A DNA stretch of 64,000 nucleotides from positions 2,356,001-2,420,000 of the forward strand of contig NZ_CP054257.1 in assembly GCF_017893945.1 (NCBI RefSeq), written 5' to 3'. Both the position numbers and the translations under genes were made by a program. Below the pieces are notes generated by a model. The model did no database searches. It saw nothing but the letters and a program-made list of their open reading frames with translations, and was not told the DNA's origin. Shown here in pieces: positions 24,968 through 33,670 of the stretch. Source of the DNA: Treponema parvum. Its GTDB lineage: Bacteria; Spirochaetota; Spirochaetia; Treponematales; Treponemataceae. The first letter of the stretch is position 1. The number at the start of each line of letters is the position of its first letter.

Positions 24968-25146
24968 ATTTTTCTCCTATAAAGCTATGTTTGCCGCAAA
25001 GCAAATTCGGCATAAAAAACGCCAGCGATATTTCAGACGGCGCTTTTTATCATTATTTATTATAATTACATACTTAGTTATAAATAATACAGATTAATAC
25101 GTATACCATATTTCCTCACATAAAAATCTAACCCAAATGCGTATCC

Positions 25147-25175
25147 TTGACAACCGGTATATATATTGTATATAC
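25147..25175 (+). promoter_or_regulatory. mazEF promoter with operator dyad over the -10
   Basis: TTGACA (25147-25152) followed by the dyad GTATATATATTGTATATAC (25157-25175), whose right arm contains the likely -10. Placement is ideal for autorepression by MazE or the MazEF complex. The ribosome site AAGGAG follows at 25184. Confidence 0.55.
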
Positions 25176-25195
25176 TGATTGCCAAGGAGTATCGT

Positions 25196-25429
25196 GTGCA
25201 GACTATAGTTCATAAATGGGGTAACAGTTTAGGTTTCAGAATTCCTTCGCTTTGGGCTAAAGATAATGATATAAAAAACGGCAGTAAAGTTGAAGTGATT
25301 ATAGAAAAAGGAAAGATCGTTATTCTTCCGCAGAAAAAATCTCTTGATGATATGCTGGCTCTGGTAAATGAAGAGAATATACATTCGGAAGTTTCTACCG
25401 GATATGCCGTTGGTAAAGAAGCATGGTAA
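25196..25429 (+). CDS. mazE: MazE/AbrB-type antitoxin
   Basis: 77 residues from GTG at 25196, 6 bases after AAGGAG; the ATG at 25166 lies inside the promoter dyad and is rejected. VQTIVHKWGNSLGFRIPSLW followed by KNGSKVEVIIEKGKIVILPQ is the swapped-hairpin AbrB/MazE DNA-binding fold, and the acidic tail should mask the toxin. Overlaps mazF by 7 bases. Confidence 0.9.
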   Translation: MQTIVHKWGNSLGFRIPSLWAKDNDIKNGSKVEVIIEKGKIVILPQKKSLDDMLALVNEENIHSEVSTGYAVGKEAW

Positions 25430-25761
25430 ATTCAAATTATGTTCCTGAAAAAGGAGATCTGGTCTGGCTTGATTTTGATCCTCAAACAGGACATGAGCAG
25501 AAAGGCCGCCGTCCTGCAATTTGTATTTCTCATAAAAGCTATAATCAAAAAATCGGACTTGCTTTATTCTGTCCGATTACGAGCCGTATAAAGGGGTATC
25601 CTTTTGAGATCGTGTTGAATCAACATTCTATAAACGGATGCATATTAAGCGATCAGATAAAAAACCTTAATTGGAAACAGAGAAATTGCGATTTCATAGA
25701 AAAAGCAGCAGATGAAGAAATTGATTCCGTAGTTCAAAATATAAAATTGATGATTGAATGA
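25423..25761 (+). CDS. mazF: MazF/PemK-type endoribonuclease toxin
   Basis: 112 residues. YVPEKGDLVWLDFDPQTGHE, GRRPAICISHKSYN, LALFCPITSRIKGYPFEI and GCILSDQIKNLNW follow MazF in order, including the conserved R-P arginine and the C-P-I-T / S-x-I-K-x-x-P-x-E loop. Cuts single-stranded RNA at a short motif when free from MazE. Intact. Confidence 0.92.
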   Translation: MVNSNYVPEKGDLVWLDFDPQTGHEQKGRRPAICISHKSYNQKIGLALFCPITSRIKGYPFEIVLNQHSINGCILSDQIKNLNWKQRNCDFIEKAADEEIDSVVQNIKLMIE

Positions 25762-25889
25762 CAGGGGCGACGGCCGTTTGAAAGGGCGGTTTCTGTTTTT
25801 ATGGAAAAATAAAAAAAACCTGCAAGCGCAAAGTTAATACATAAATATTAAAAAAATCGCGCTATGGCAAACATCGAGGCTCCAGTGAG

Positions 25890-26075
25890 TTAATTGTCTG
25901 TATTGGGTATGTCCGATTCCATAATAGCTATTGTTTCTTCTTGCGTAGATAATCTTATTTTATCGTCCTTCTTTAGTGCGTATTGCGGATAACCGACGCA
26001 AGCCCCCTCTTGTGCTTTTAGCCATATCGAATATATTTTATAGCCTTTCCAATCGGGGCGGGCTTCATGTGTCAA
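25890..26075 (-). other. Reading frame, possible gene end relic
   Basis: A minus-strand frame ending ...THEARPDWKGYKIYSIWLKA then QEGACVGYPQYALKKDDKIR and ETIAIMESDIPNTDN. It stays open upstream to about 26160 (including PARACLSANIAQIL) but no usable start or ribosome site is present, and the DinJ-YoeB promoter follows directly. Composition looks genuine, so it may be the C-terminal end of a lost gene. Family not recognised. The remaining bases 25762-25889 show nothing. Confidence 0.3.
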
Positions 26076-26170
26076 AATCTGCGCTATGTTCGCCGATAAA
26101 CAGGCGCGCGCCGGAATACGATACCGTATTATTTTTTTGAAAAAGTTTATGCCGCGCTAAAAAAAACGCA

Positions 26171-26193
26171 ATATATTGACAATGTCAATATAT
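26171..26193. promoter_or_regulatory. 23-bp perfect palindrome at TA promoter
   Basis: ATATATTGACA-A-TGTCAATATAT: eleven-base perfect arms around one base. It contains the -35 hexamer TTGACA of a promoter whose -10 is near TACAGT (26200 region), and lies 30 bases before the DinJ-type antitoxin start. Strong candidate for the antitoxin's own operator. Confidence 0.6.
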
Positions 26194-26224
26194 TTATTTA
26201 CAGTAACAAAAAGGAGTTACTACT

Positions 26225-26485
26225 ATGGCACAGACAAACATAAATATTCGTATGGACGAGGACTTAAAAAAACAGTTTGAAGCCTTTTGTTCCGATATTG
26301 GAATGACCATGACAACAGCATTTTGCGTGTTTGCAAAAACAGCGGTTAGAAAACAAAAAATACCGTTTGAAATATCAACAGATCCGTTCTACAGCGAAAG
26401 CAACATGGCTCACTTACGCCGCGGCATTGAAGCTCTGAACGCCGGAAAAGGGGTAGAACATGAGCTTATCAAGGCGGGCGAATGA
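26225..26485 (+). CDS. DinJ/RelB-family antitoxin
   Basis: 86 residues with AAGGAG before ATG. MAQTNINIRMDEDLKKQFEA then CSDIGMTMTTAFCVFAKTAV is the DinJ ribbon-helix-helix signature. The C-terminal part (HLRRGIEALNAGKGVEHELIKAGE) differs from classic DinJ and would match its YoeB-type partner. ATGA overlap with the toxin gene. Confidence 0.9.
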   Translation: MAQTNINIRMDEDLKKQFEAFCSDIGMTMTTAFCVFAKTAVRKQKIPFEISTDPFYSESNMAHLRRGIEALNAGKGVEHELIKAGE

Positions 26486-26742
26486 AAAAAATATGGTTTG
26501 ATGAAGCATGGGAAGATTATGTGTATTGGCAAACACAAGATAAGAAAACAATAAAGCGTATCAATATGCTGGTTAAAGATATTGAACGTAGAAAATTTGA
26601 CGGTATAGGAAAACCTGAACCCCTAAAGGGCGACTTGAGCGGGTTTTGGAGTCGCCGTATTGATGAAGTGAACAGGCTTGTGTATCGAGTGAGCAAAAAT
26701 ACTTTAGAAATTCTCTCCTGCCGTGGGCATTATGAGGATTAA
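26482..26742 (+). CDS. yoeB: YoeB/Txe-family toxin
   Basis: 86 residues. KKIWFDEAWEDYVYWQTQDK, IERRKFDGIGKPEPLKGDLSG, FWSRRIDEVNRLVYRV and LSCRGHYED match YoeB block by block, with the G-K-P-E-P-L, W-S-R-R-I and C-x-G-H-Y motifs including catalytic Glu, Arg and His. A ribosome-dependent mRNase. The usual partner is YefM; here it is a DinJ-type antitoxin, a mixed pair that also occurs in other bacteria. Confidence 0.93.
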   Translation: MKKIWFDEAWEDYVYWQTQDKKTIKRINMLVKDIERRKFDGIGKPEPLKGDLSGFWSRRIDEVNRLVYRVSKNTLEILSCRGHYED

Positions 26743-26794
26743 TTGAAATGCGATTACATCACACCATTTATTGCCGCCTCTGTTAAAAATTTAC

Positions 26795-26822
26795 TTGACG
26801 TAAGGTTTTTTAAGCTTATATA
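26795..26822 (+). promoter_or_regulatory. Promoter of the FbpABC-like importer
   Basis: TTGACG (26795-26800), 16 bases, TATATA (26817-26822). The leader of about 120 bases holds a perfect 9-bp hairpin, GGAATACGA-GCAGA-TCGTATTCC (26864-26886), which may regulate or protect the message. No known riboswitch consensus is recognised. Confidence 0.5.
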
Positions 26823-26947
26823 CTTAAACGATATCAGTTCAAATAATTAAAGTATCGCAAGCCGGAATACGAGCAGATCGTATTCCCTACAAATTTATCT
26901 TCCATAGATTTTACGGAATTATAAAACACTAAAATAAGAGGTAAAGA

Positions 26948-28069
26948 ATGAGCGTAGCTATTACTATCAAAGACGCGGTAAAAAAATACGGAGACGCCGT
27001 TATAATAAAAAATCTCGACTTGAAGATACGGCAAGGAGAGTTTTTTACACTGCTCGGCCCGTCCGGATGCGGCAAGACGACTCTTTTAAGAATGATCGCA
27101 GGTTTTAATTCCATCGAAGGCGGAGACTTTTATTTTAACGATAAAAGAATAAACGATATGGATCCGGGCAAAAGGAATATCGGAATGGTCTTTCAAAACT
27201 ACGCGATTTTCCCTCACCTTACGGTGCGTAAAAACGTCGAATTCGGCCTTACGAATAAGCCCCAGTTTACAAAACAACAAATTCCGTCCCAAGCGCAAAA
27301 ATTCATGAAACTCATGCAGATAGATCAACTTGCCGACAGAATGCCCGAACGGCTTTCAGGCGGTCAGCAGCAGAGAGTCGCTCTTGCGCGCGCCCTCTGC
27401 ATAGAACCCGACGTGCTTTTGATGGACGAACCTCTTTCAAACTTGGACGCAAAGCTGCGCATAGAAATGCGGACGGTAATCAAAAACATCCAGCGCAGCG
27501 TGGGAATTACGACGGTCTACGTCACCCACGATCAGGAAGAAGCCATGGCCGTTTCCGACAGGATAGCCGTAATGAATAACGGAGTCATCCAGCACATAGG
27601 AAAACCGAAAGATCTTTATCAGCGGCCTGCAAATATATTTGTTGCAACGTTCATAGGACGGTCGAATCTTTTAAACGGAAAGCTTGAAATCGAAAACGAT
27701 AAAGCGTATTTTGTCACCAAGTGCGGATACAAGGCTGAAATGAAAAACATAGATCCAAAAGAAAAGCGCGAGCAAAATATCATTATTTCCGCACGGCCTG
27801 AAGAATTGCTTCTCACATCCGACAACAGCGCTTACGGGATAAAAGGAACCGTAGACGACTGTGTGTTCCTTGGCCTTAACACTCATTACTTTGTACATCT
27901 TTCCACAGGCGAAGAAGTCGTGATAATCCAAGAATCCACAATTGATTCAACCATTGAGCCAGGAACGGAAATAAAACTCTCCGTCAACACTCAAAAAGTA
28001 AATCTTTTTAACGAAGACGGCAGCAAAAACATTCTTCAAGGCGTTAATAACGATCTGGAAAACCAATAA
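26948..28069 (+). CDS. ABC importer ATPase, FbpC/PotA type
   Basis: 373 residues. Walker A GPSGCGKTT, Q-loop FQNYAIFPHL, signature LSGGQQQR, Walker B DVLLMDEPLSNLD, H-loop VTHDQEEAM. The C-terminal 120 residues form the TOBE regulatory region (ARPEELLLTSDNSAYGIKGTV...). The group serves iron(III), spermidine/putrescine or phosphonate uptake; with the large two-part permease and FbpA-type binding protein downstream an iron or polyamine role is likely, not certain. AGAGGT precedes the ATG. Confidence 0.9.
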   Translation: MSVAITIKDAVKKYGDAVIIKNLDLKIRQGEFFTLLGPSGCGKTTLLRMIAGFNSIEGGDFYFNDKRINDMDPGKRNIGMVFQNYAIFPHLTVRKNVEFGLTNKPQFTKQQIPSQAQKFMKLMQIDQLADRMPERLSGGQQQRVALARALCIEPDVLLMDEPLSNLDAKLRIEMRTVIKNIQRSVGITTVYVTHDQEEAMAVSDRIAVMNNGVIQHIGKPKDLYQRPANIFVATFIGRSNLLNGKLEIENDKAYFVTKCGYKAEMKNIDPKEKREQNIIISARPEELLLTSDNSAYGIKGTVDDCVFLGLNTHYFVHLSTGEEVVIIQESTIDSTIEPGTEIKLSVNTQKVNLFNEDGSKNILQGVNNDLENQ

Positions 28070-28100
28070 GGAATTAAACAGCGCGCAATGTGCGCACGAA

Positions 28101-28140
28101 AACGGCATTATAGGAAGTCAAAATTTCCTTGCATGCCGTT
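28101..28140. repeat. Intercistronic hairpin between ATPase and permease genes
   Basis: AACGGCAT (28101-28108) pairs with ATGCCGTT (28133-28140), and inside it AGGAA with TTCCT. The stem ends just before TTTTATAAGGAAAGG, the T-stretch and ribosome site of the permease gene. It may act as a weak terminator or mRNA stabiliser. Confidence 0.45.
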
Positions 28141-28156
28141 TTATAAGGAAAGGCAT

Positions 28157-29830
28157 ATGGCTAACACAAAAAATATCGGAACTGTTAAACACAAAAAAAT
28201 GGAAATTTGGACGCTGCTGTCCATAGGCATCCTTTGCGTATTCGGTCTTTATCTTGTTTATCCCTTGTACGGACTTCTAAAAGAATCTATAAGAAATCCC
28301 CAGGGAGGATATACCTTTTCGTATTTTACGAAATTCTTTAGTACGCCGTACTATATGATCACGATCTGGCACAGTTTTCACAGCTCGATAGTGATCGCAT
28401 TCGTCTCGTTGCTGATCGGCATTCCGCTTTCGTATTTTTACTCTTTTTACAAACTTAAAGGCGCAAAAGTTCTCTTTGTCACAAGCATTCTTTGCTGTAT
28501 GTCGGCACCGTTTCTCGGAGCTTATGCGTGGGTAATGCTTTTGGGACGCGGCGGAGTCATAACAAGTTTTTTGAGGAACATAGGAATCGACATAGGCTCC
28601 ATTTACGGATTTAAAGGAATAGTGCTTGCTCAGTCTTTAAAACTTTTTCCTCTCGTATTTATTTACATGAACGGGGCTTTTAAAAACATCGATAATTCTC
28701 TTTTGGAAGCGTCCGCAAACATGGGCTGTACGGGATTTTCACGATTCCGAAAAATCGTAATAGCTCTTTCAATGCCTACGGTTCTTGCAGCAGCTCTTAT
28801 CGTTTTTATGAGAGCTTTTGCGGATTTCGGAACTCCGCAGATCATCGGCGAAGGCTATGAGACCATGCCCGTTTTGATCTACGATCAGTATTTGGGCGAA
28901 AACGGCCAGGATTACAACTTTGCAGCCGCTATGTCCATCATTGCGATCGGAGTTACGGCCTTGGTATTCTTCGTTCAAAAATGGACTACAAATAAATTCA
29001 GATTTTCCATAAACGCGCTTCATTCGGTAGATAAAAAAGATCCTAAGGGCATCGCAGGCTTTTTTATGTATCTTTACAGCTACATAATCATTTTTCTTGC
29101 AGTTCTGCCTCAGGCGTTTATAATCTATCTTTCTTTTAGAAACAGCAAAGGTTCCGTTTTTCTTCCGGGATTTTCGATGGGAAATTACCAACAGGCGGTA
29201 AAAAGGCTTTTGGTGCGTTCCATACAGAATACTACGATTCTCGGCGTGGGCTCTTTAGCGATAATAATCCTGCTCGCCATTATCATCGCATACTTGGTGG
29301 TAAGACGCGGCAACTTTATCAATAACACGATCGACACCATTTCCATGATGCCGTATATTATGCCCGGCTCCGTCATAGGTATCGCCATGCTGCTTGCGTT
29401 CGGGAAAAAGCCTTTTGCGCTTACGGGAACTCTTGCCATAATGATAATCTCTTTGGTAGTACGAAGGATGCCCTACACTATCCGTTCCGCTACTGCAAAC
29501 CTAATGCAGATTCCTATGTCTATAGAAGACGCCGCGATAAGTTTGGGCGCAAGCAAAATGAAGACCTTTTTTAAGGTAACCGTGCCCATGATGTCAAACG
29601 GAATACTCGCAGGCGCTATATTAAGCTGGGTTTCCATAGTGACGGAAGTGAGTTCCGCCATCATCCTGTACAACAATAAAACGATCACCCTTACTATGTC
29701 TTCGTACGTAGCTATAGAACGGGGCAACTACGGATTGGCTTCGGCGTTTGCAGCCATACTTACGGTCATAACAGGTATTTCGCTGATGTTCTATCTTGCT
29801 ATAAGCAAGTCGGAAGACGTAAACCTCTGA
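28157..29830 (+). CDS. ABC importer permease, fused two-domain FbpB type
   Basis: 557 residues from ATG at 28157 (AAGGAAAGG upstream); an earlier ATG at 28088 lies in the hairpin region. About 12 membrane segments in two homologous halves, each with the ATPase-contact loop: EASANMGCTGFSRFRKIVIALSMP in the first and DAAISLGASKMKTFFKVTVPMM in the second. Such fused permeases (FbpB, AfuB, PhnU/V-like) work with FbpC-like ATPases to import iron(III) or related cargo. Confidence 0.9.
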   Translation: MANTKNIGTVKHKKMEIWTLLSIGILCVFGLYLVYPLYGLLKESIRNPQGGYTFSYFTKFFSTPYYMITIWHSFHSSIVIAFVSLLIGIPLSYFYSFYKLKGAKVLFVTSILCCMSAPFLGAYAWVMLLGRGGVITSFLRNIGIDIGSIYGFKGIVLAQSLKLFPLVFIYMNGAFKNIDNSLLEASANMGCTGFSRFRKIVIALSMPTVLAAALIVFMRAFADFGTPQIIGEGYETMPVLIYDQYLGENGQDYNFAAAMSIIAIGVTALVFFVQKWTTNKFRFSINALHSVDKKDPKGIAGFFMYLYSYIIIFLAVLPQAFIIYLSFRNSKGSVFLPGFSMGNYQQAVKRLLVRSIQNTTILGVGSLAIIILLAIIIAYLVVRRGNFINNTIDTISMMPYIMPGSVIGIAMLLAFGKKPFALTGTLAIMIISLVVRRMPYTIRSATANLMQIPMSIEDAAISLGASKMKTFFKVTVPMMSNGILAGAILSWVSIVTEVSSAIILYNNKTITLTMSSYVAIERGNYGLASAFAAILTVITGISLMFYLAISKSEDVNL

Positions 29831-29919
29831 TCGATTGAATTGAATCGATCAAGTTGCGCCGAATCAGGGATCAAATCGAGTCGAGCGCCGGCCTGACAAA
29901 GCGGCACAGCTTTGTCAGG
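29828..29919. repeat. Two intercistronic hairpins before the binding-protein gene
   Basis: TGATCGATT/AATCGATCA (29828-29851) includes the permease stop codon, and CCTGACAAAGC/GCTTTGTCAGG (29892-29919) is an 11-bp perfect stem. Neither has a T-run. Placed between the permease and the separately abundant binding protein, they probably block 3' exonuclease decay or attenuate, giving different levels of the two products (inference). Confidence 0.45.
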
Positions 29920-30040
29920 AGAATCACCGCGCGGTCGTTTTTGATTGATTGAATTACAGCTGGGGCTACGGCTTTTTGCCCATCGGCAGATAAGTAATAG
30001 TTTTGGTTTAAATTAATTTTCATCATAGGAGGTTTATAAG

Positions 30041-31096
30041 ATGAAAAAATTATTAACTGTCATATTGACATTATTCTTTGCGGGTGCGCTTGTTTTCGCC
30101 GCGGGTGACAAAGATACTTCTTCACAGAAGGATTCTTCAGGGCTTGGGACAAAGCTCGTTCTTTATTCTTCAATGACGGAATTCGATCTTGAAGCTCTTC
30201 TTTCATGTTTTAATGAAAAGTATCCCAACATCAATGTCGAAGTTGTGAGCGGAGCCGCAGGTGAATTTGTTGCAAGGATCAAGGCCGAAGCCAATAATCC
30301 TCAGGGAGACGTTACTTGGGGCGGGCTGTGCGATTCCGACGGAGACAGATATTCGGATCTTTTCGAGCACTGGGTTTCCGATGAAACAAAATATGCGATG
30401 GAAGGTTATTCTACCCCGAACGGATTTTATTCTATGGATCACCTTTCAACCGTGTGTTTTTGCGTTAACACCGAATTGGAAGCAAAACTCGGTATGAAGA
30501 TCACTTCTTATGCGGACCTTCTTGACCCGAGACTCAAAGGAAAGATAGTCCTTTCCAACCCGAACAGCTCTTCCGCCGCATGGAATAACTTATGCAATAT
30601 TTTTTCCGTATTCGGCTATGACACTCCGGAAGCATGGAACTATATGGAAAAACTTATGGCCAACTTAATCGTCGTAAAATCATCGTCAGTATGCTTCAAT
30701 TCCGTACATGACGGAGAATACGTCGTCGGTCTTACATACGAAGACGGTGCCGTAAAACTTTTACAAAACGGAGCTAAAAACATCCGCGTTCAATACCCCG
30801 ACGAAGGAACTTCCGCCGCCGCATACGGTGTTGCGGTCATTAAAAACGCGCCTCACATGGCGGCTGCCAAAGCCTTTGCGGATTTTATCTGCTCGGCGGA
30901 AGGACAAACCGCAGTTGCAAAATACATGGAAGGCACCTTACGCCTTACAAACCGCAACTACAAGATTCCTTCAGGCGCATGGCTTAAGGCTTCTTCCGAT
31001 ATAAAATGGGTAAACCGCCCCGTAAAAAAAGTAACCGACGGCAAAACCGAAATGCTCGATAAATGGAACACCCTTTGGGCTAGAATAAGCAAATAA
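30041..31096 (+). CDS. ABC substrate-binding protein, FbpA/AfuA type
   Basis: 351 residues with AGGAGG before ATG. Signal peptide MKKLLTVILTLFFAGALVFAA, then GDKDTS. TKLVLYSSMTEFDLEALLSCF, VEVVSGAAGEFVARIKAEAN, PQGDVTWGGLCDSD, SYADLLDPRLKGKIVLSNPN, VGLTYEDGAVKLLQNG and IKNAPHMAAAKAFADFICSAEGQ follow the class of iron(III)/2-aminoethylphosphonate-type binding proteins. The Y-Y iron ligand pair of FbpA is not obvious, so the ligand is open. Last gene of the operon, ended by a clear terminator. Confidence 0.88.
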   Translation: MKKLLTVILTLFFAGALVFAAGDKDTSSQKDSSGLGTKLVLYSSMTEFDLEALLSCFNEKYPNINVEVVSGAAGEFVARIKAEANNPQGDVTWGGLCDSDGDRYSDLFEHWVSDETKYAMEGYSTPNGFYSMDHLSTVCFCVNTELEAKLGMKITSYADLLDPRLKGKIVLSNPNSSSAAWNNLCNIFSVFGYDTPEAWNYMEKLMANLIVVKSSSVCFNSVHDGEYVVGLTYEDGAVKLLQNGAKNIRVQYPDEGTSAAAYGVAVIKNAPHMAAAKAFADFICSAEGQTAVAKYMEGTLRLTNRNYKIPSGAWLKASSDIKWVNRPVKKVTDGKTEMLDKWNTLWARISK

Positions 31097-31101
31097 ACTG
31101 A

Positions 31102-31128
31102 AGACCCGGAATTGTCCGGGTCTTTTTT
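31102..31128 (+). terminator. Rho-independent terminator
   Basis: AGACCCGGA-ATTG-TCCGGGTCT followed by TTTTTT, six bases after the stop of the binding-protein gene. Stem GC-rich and nearly perfect, with T-run: a standard intrinsic terminator. Confidence 0.85.
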
Positions 31129-31322
31129 ATAGCGCATGCGCTCGAAATTTAAAGATATAAGACCCGCCGCTTGAATGTGCAGATCCTCCGTCCGCTACGC
31201 AAACTTCGCCGCTTTAGATCTGTTCTTTTTTTGAAACGTTCAAGGCGGCGCTAAGATCGTCTATACCCTTTTGGATGTGCTCCTGCATGACGCCATCAAT
31301 TCCTCATTAACCGGCGCTTTAA
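31129..31322. other. Gap between convergent operons
   Basis: About 190 bases. A short minus-strand frame (MQEHIQKGIDDLSAALNVSKKEQI, about 31216-31290) begins after stops just past the glycerol-1-phosphate dehydrogenase gene and may be a decayed gene end, but support is poor. Confidence 0.3.
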
Positions 31323-32627
31323 TCATCTCCAAGAAGAAAAATAGCCGTTCGCAGGATTTGTGACTATCGATATGAATTTATCCAAAAGTCCGGTTTCATA
31401 GAGAAGATCGCACACGGTGTACCTGTTCCGCATCATCTGCGCCACGCGCATTCCGTAAATGTGATCTTCGTTGGAAAGTCCGATCATCACAGGCTCAGTG
31501 GGGCAATCCACTTCCGAAAACATTTTTTTCAGTTCAACAAACGGAATGATCTGTCCCTTTATTTTTTCTTTTATGAGATCCCATTTTTCAATTATCTCCT
31601 GCTGGCGCTTTTTAAGCTTTTCGCCTTCAAGAAATTTTTTTGAACAAATTTCAATTTGCCTGTCCTGTACCGAAGGAATTTTTACCGCCTGTCTTATCGA
31701 AGCCTGTCTTTCATCCCATGTCTGAGGGACATAAGATGAAACTTGCTTTTTTATGTCTTCTTTTGAGAGCTTAAGAATCTCTTCCATGCAGGCGGTGCTT
31801 GAAAGGGTTCCTATGGCGACTTTAAATCCGTGTGAAGCAGCCTTGCCGTCGACTTCGCAGCTGTCATTCATTTCCCAGACGTGGCTTTGCAAGTGATCGT
31901 ATCCGCTTGCAGGTCTCGAATCAAAGTATTCCTGCATCGCAAATCCGGTATGAATAAGACCGTCAAACACCGCCCCTATCGCCGAAGGTTCTCTGGATTT
32001 TAAAGCTTTCGGGGAGGAAAGTTTTTCCTTGAGCGCAGGCTGTACCATTTCCCACACTTTGCGGTCGATTTTTTCTATGCCGAGGATGTCCGCTATAAAC
32101 CAGTCGGCGCCGGCCGGCACCTTTGCCGCAAGATCGCCGTAACCGGACGCGATCATAGGCATGGGCGCATCGGACAGAATGTCGGGATCCGCAATAACAA
32201 GCAGCGGAGCGGGACAAGAAAGCGTCACTTTAAGTCCCTTATCGGTAATCGAAGCTCCGTTGCTGGTAAAACCGTCCACGGAAGGGGCCGTGGCAATGCA
32301 CATGTATTGTCTTTCTCCCGCAACATAAGAAGCTCTTTTGCATAAATCATTTATTGTACCCGCGCCGACGGCTACGGCAATATAATCACTGTCTTTTAAA
32401 AGAAGATCGCGGACAATGTCCACATGTTTGTCGTCCGCATAAACTTCGGAGCCGTCAAAAACATACGTATCGCAGCCGCCGAAGTTTTTTACGACATAGT
32501 CTCCTGCGACTTTTTTCGTGTTCGTGTCTTCTATCACCAACGGTTTTTTACCGGGGAATATTTCTGCAAAAGCTTTTGCGGCTTCGTTAAGCGCACCGCG
32601 CTGCAGCATTAATTTTGAAATAATCAT
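31323..32627 (-). CDS. egsA: sn-Glycerol-1-phosphate dehydrogenase (AraM/EgsA type)
   Basis: 434 residues with TAGGAG before ATG. VAVGAGTINDLCKRASYVAG is the nucleotide-binding G-G/A-G-T-x-x-D block; CIATAPSVDGFTSNGASI, ASGYGDLAAKVPAGADW and GYDHLQSHVWEMNDS carry the metal-binding Asp and His residues of the iron-type dehydrogenase superfamily. It converts dihydroxyacetone phosphate to glycerol-1-phosphate. In bacteria AraM enzymes serve heptaprenylglyceryl phosphate synthesis or arabinose-linked metabolism. Here it precedes an SDR gene read in the same direction from upstream, with 56 bases between. Confidence 0.9.
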   Translation of the reverse strand: MIISKLMLQRGALNEAAKAFAEIFPGKKPLVIEDTNTKKVAGDYVVKNFGGCDTYVFDGSEVYADDKHVDIVRDLLLKDSDYIAVAVGAGTINDLCKRASYVAGERQYMCIATAPSVDGFTSNGASITDKGLKVTLSCPAPLLVIADPDILSDAPMPMIASGYGDLAAKVPAGADWFIADILGIEKIDRKVWEMVQPALKEKLSSPKALKSREPSAIGAVFDGLIHTGFAMQEYFDSRPASGYDHLQSHVWEMNDSCEVDGKAASHGFKVAIGTLSSTACMEEILKLSKEDIKKQVSSYVPQTWDERQASIRQAVKIPSVQDRQIEICSKKFLEGEKLKKRQQEIIEKWDLIKEKIKGQIIPFVELKKMFSEVDCPTEPVMIGLSNEDHIYGMRVAQMMRNRYTVCDLLYETGLLDKFISIVTNPANGYFSSWR

Positions 32628-32682
32628 AAATTCTCCTATAAATAATCTGATCTTCGAAAGAAAACCTATCGGTTAAGTACTG

Positions 32683-33458
32683 TCACTGTTTTGAAGTCAA
32701 ACCGCCGTCCACAAAGAGGATCTGCCCCGTAATAAATTCCACCGCATCGCTGCAAAAAAACAAGGCCGCATAGGCCAGATCCTTTGTAGTGCATATTCTA
32801 CCCAAAGGAATCCTGTTTATCAAATTCTTATAAAAAACGGGATCGTCCAGCTGAAAAGAATTTATGGCAGTCCGCGTAAAAGTGGGAGCGATAGCGTTAA
32901 CCGTTATTCCATATTTTCCCCATTCGCACGCCAACTGCTTCGTATACATGTTTACGGCGCCCTTTGACGCACAATATGCGATGTAATCCTGATCCGTCCC
33001 TATCAAAGATTTTACCGACGACACTGAAAGAATTCTTCCGTAGCGCTGATCGATCATATGCTTTCCCACGGCGGAAGTTACCAAATGCAATCCGCGTAAA
33101 TTTATTCCAAGAACATAGTCCCAAGTTTCATCATCGTATTCTTCCGCTTTTTAAGCTTATTTACGCCTGCGGCGTTTACCAAAATATCGATACGTCCGGT
33201 TTTTAAGGCGGCTTCTTCCGCCATATTTGTGCAGCTTTTTGCGTCAAGCAAATCAACCTTTACAAAAAAATACTTTTTATGATTTTTTTTTGCAATCTCC
33301 GGTAAAGGGTTTTCAGCTTTTTTTTCCTTTGCGCCTGCAAGGATAATATCGGCGCCGTTTTCCATAAGCGCCTGAGCGATGGGAAGCCCTATGCCCCCTC
33401 CGCCGACAATTAAAGCCGTCTTTCCTTCAAATGAAAAAACATTCTTAAAATCGTCCAT
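32683..33458 (-). pseudogene. SDR-family dehydrogenase with a 1-base frameshift
   Basis: From ATG at 33458 (GGAGG upstream): KTALIVGGGGIGLPIAQALM (cofactor loop), VDLLDAKS, RIDILVNAAGVNKLK, then the frame fails. In the shifted frame the protein continues AEEYDDETWDYVLGINLRGL, SVSSVKSLIGTDQDYIAYCASKGA (Ser and Y-x-x-x-K), PLGRICTTKDLAYAALFFCS, FVDGG. Adding one A to the run at 33148-33152 restores a 258-residue enzyme of the gluconate 5-dehydrogenase / ketoacyl-reductase type. All catalytic residues are otherwise present, so the break is recent or an error of sequencing. Confidence 0.8.
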
Positions 33459-33670
33459 TCAATCCTCCGGTACCGATTCATTATACTCATAAAAAAATTT
33501 TTTTGAATACGGGCATGCGCAAATAACGGCCGTACGCACATGATATACGCTCAGGCATATGCACGCACACACGGCGGCGATCATGTAGTCGTTCACGGAA
33601 GATAAGCGCAACAACACAGCAACAATGCGGTCGATTTACAGAGACGGTTATGTTATAATGGTAAAACAAT
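33459..33670. other. Divergent gap upstream of kinase and SDR
   Basis: About 210 bases. A TATAAT box at 33653-33658 lies only 13 bases before the kinase ATG at 33671, implying a very short leader. The middle part is GC-rich with scrambled G-C-A words (GCACGCACACACGGCGGCG) similar in style to other intergenic stretches of this genome. No gene. Confidence 0.4.
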
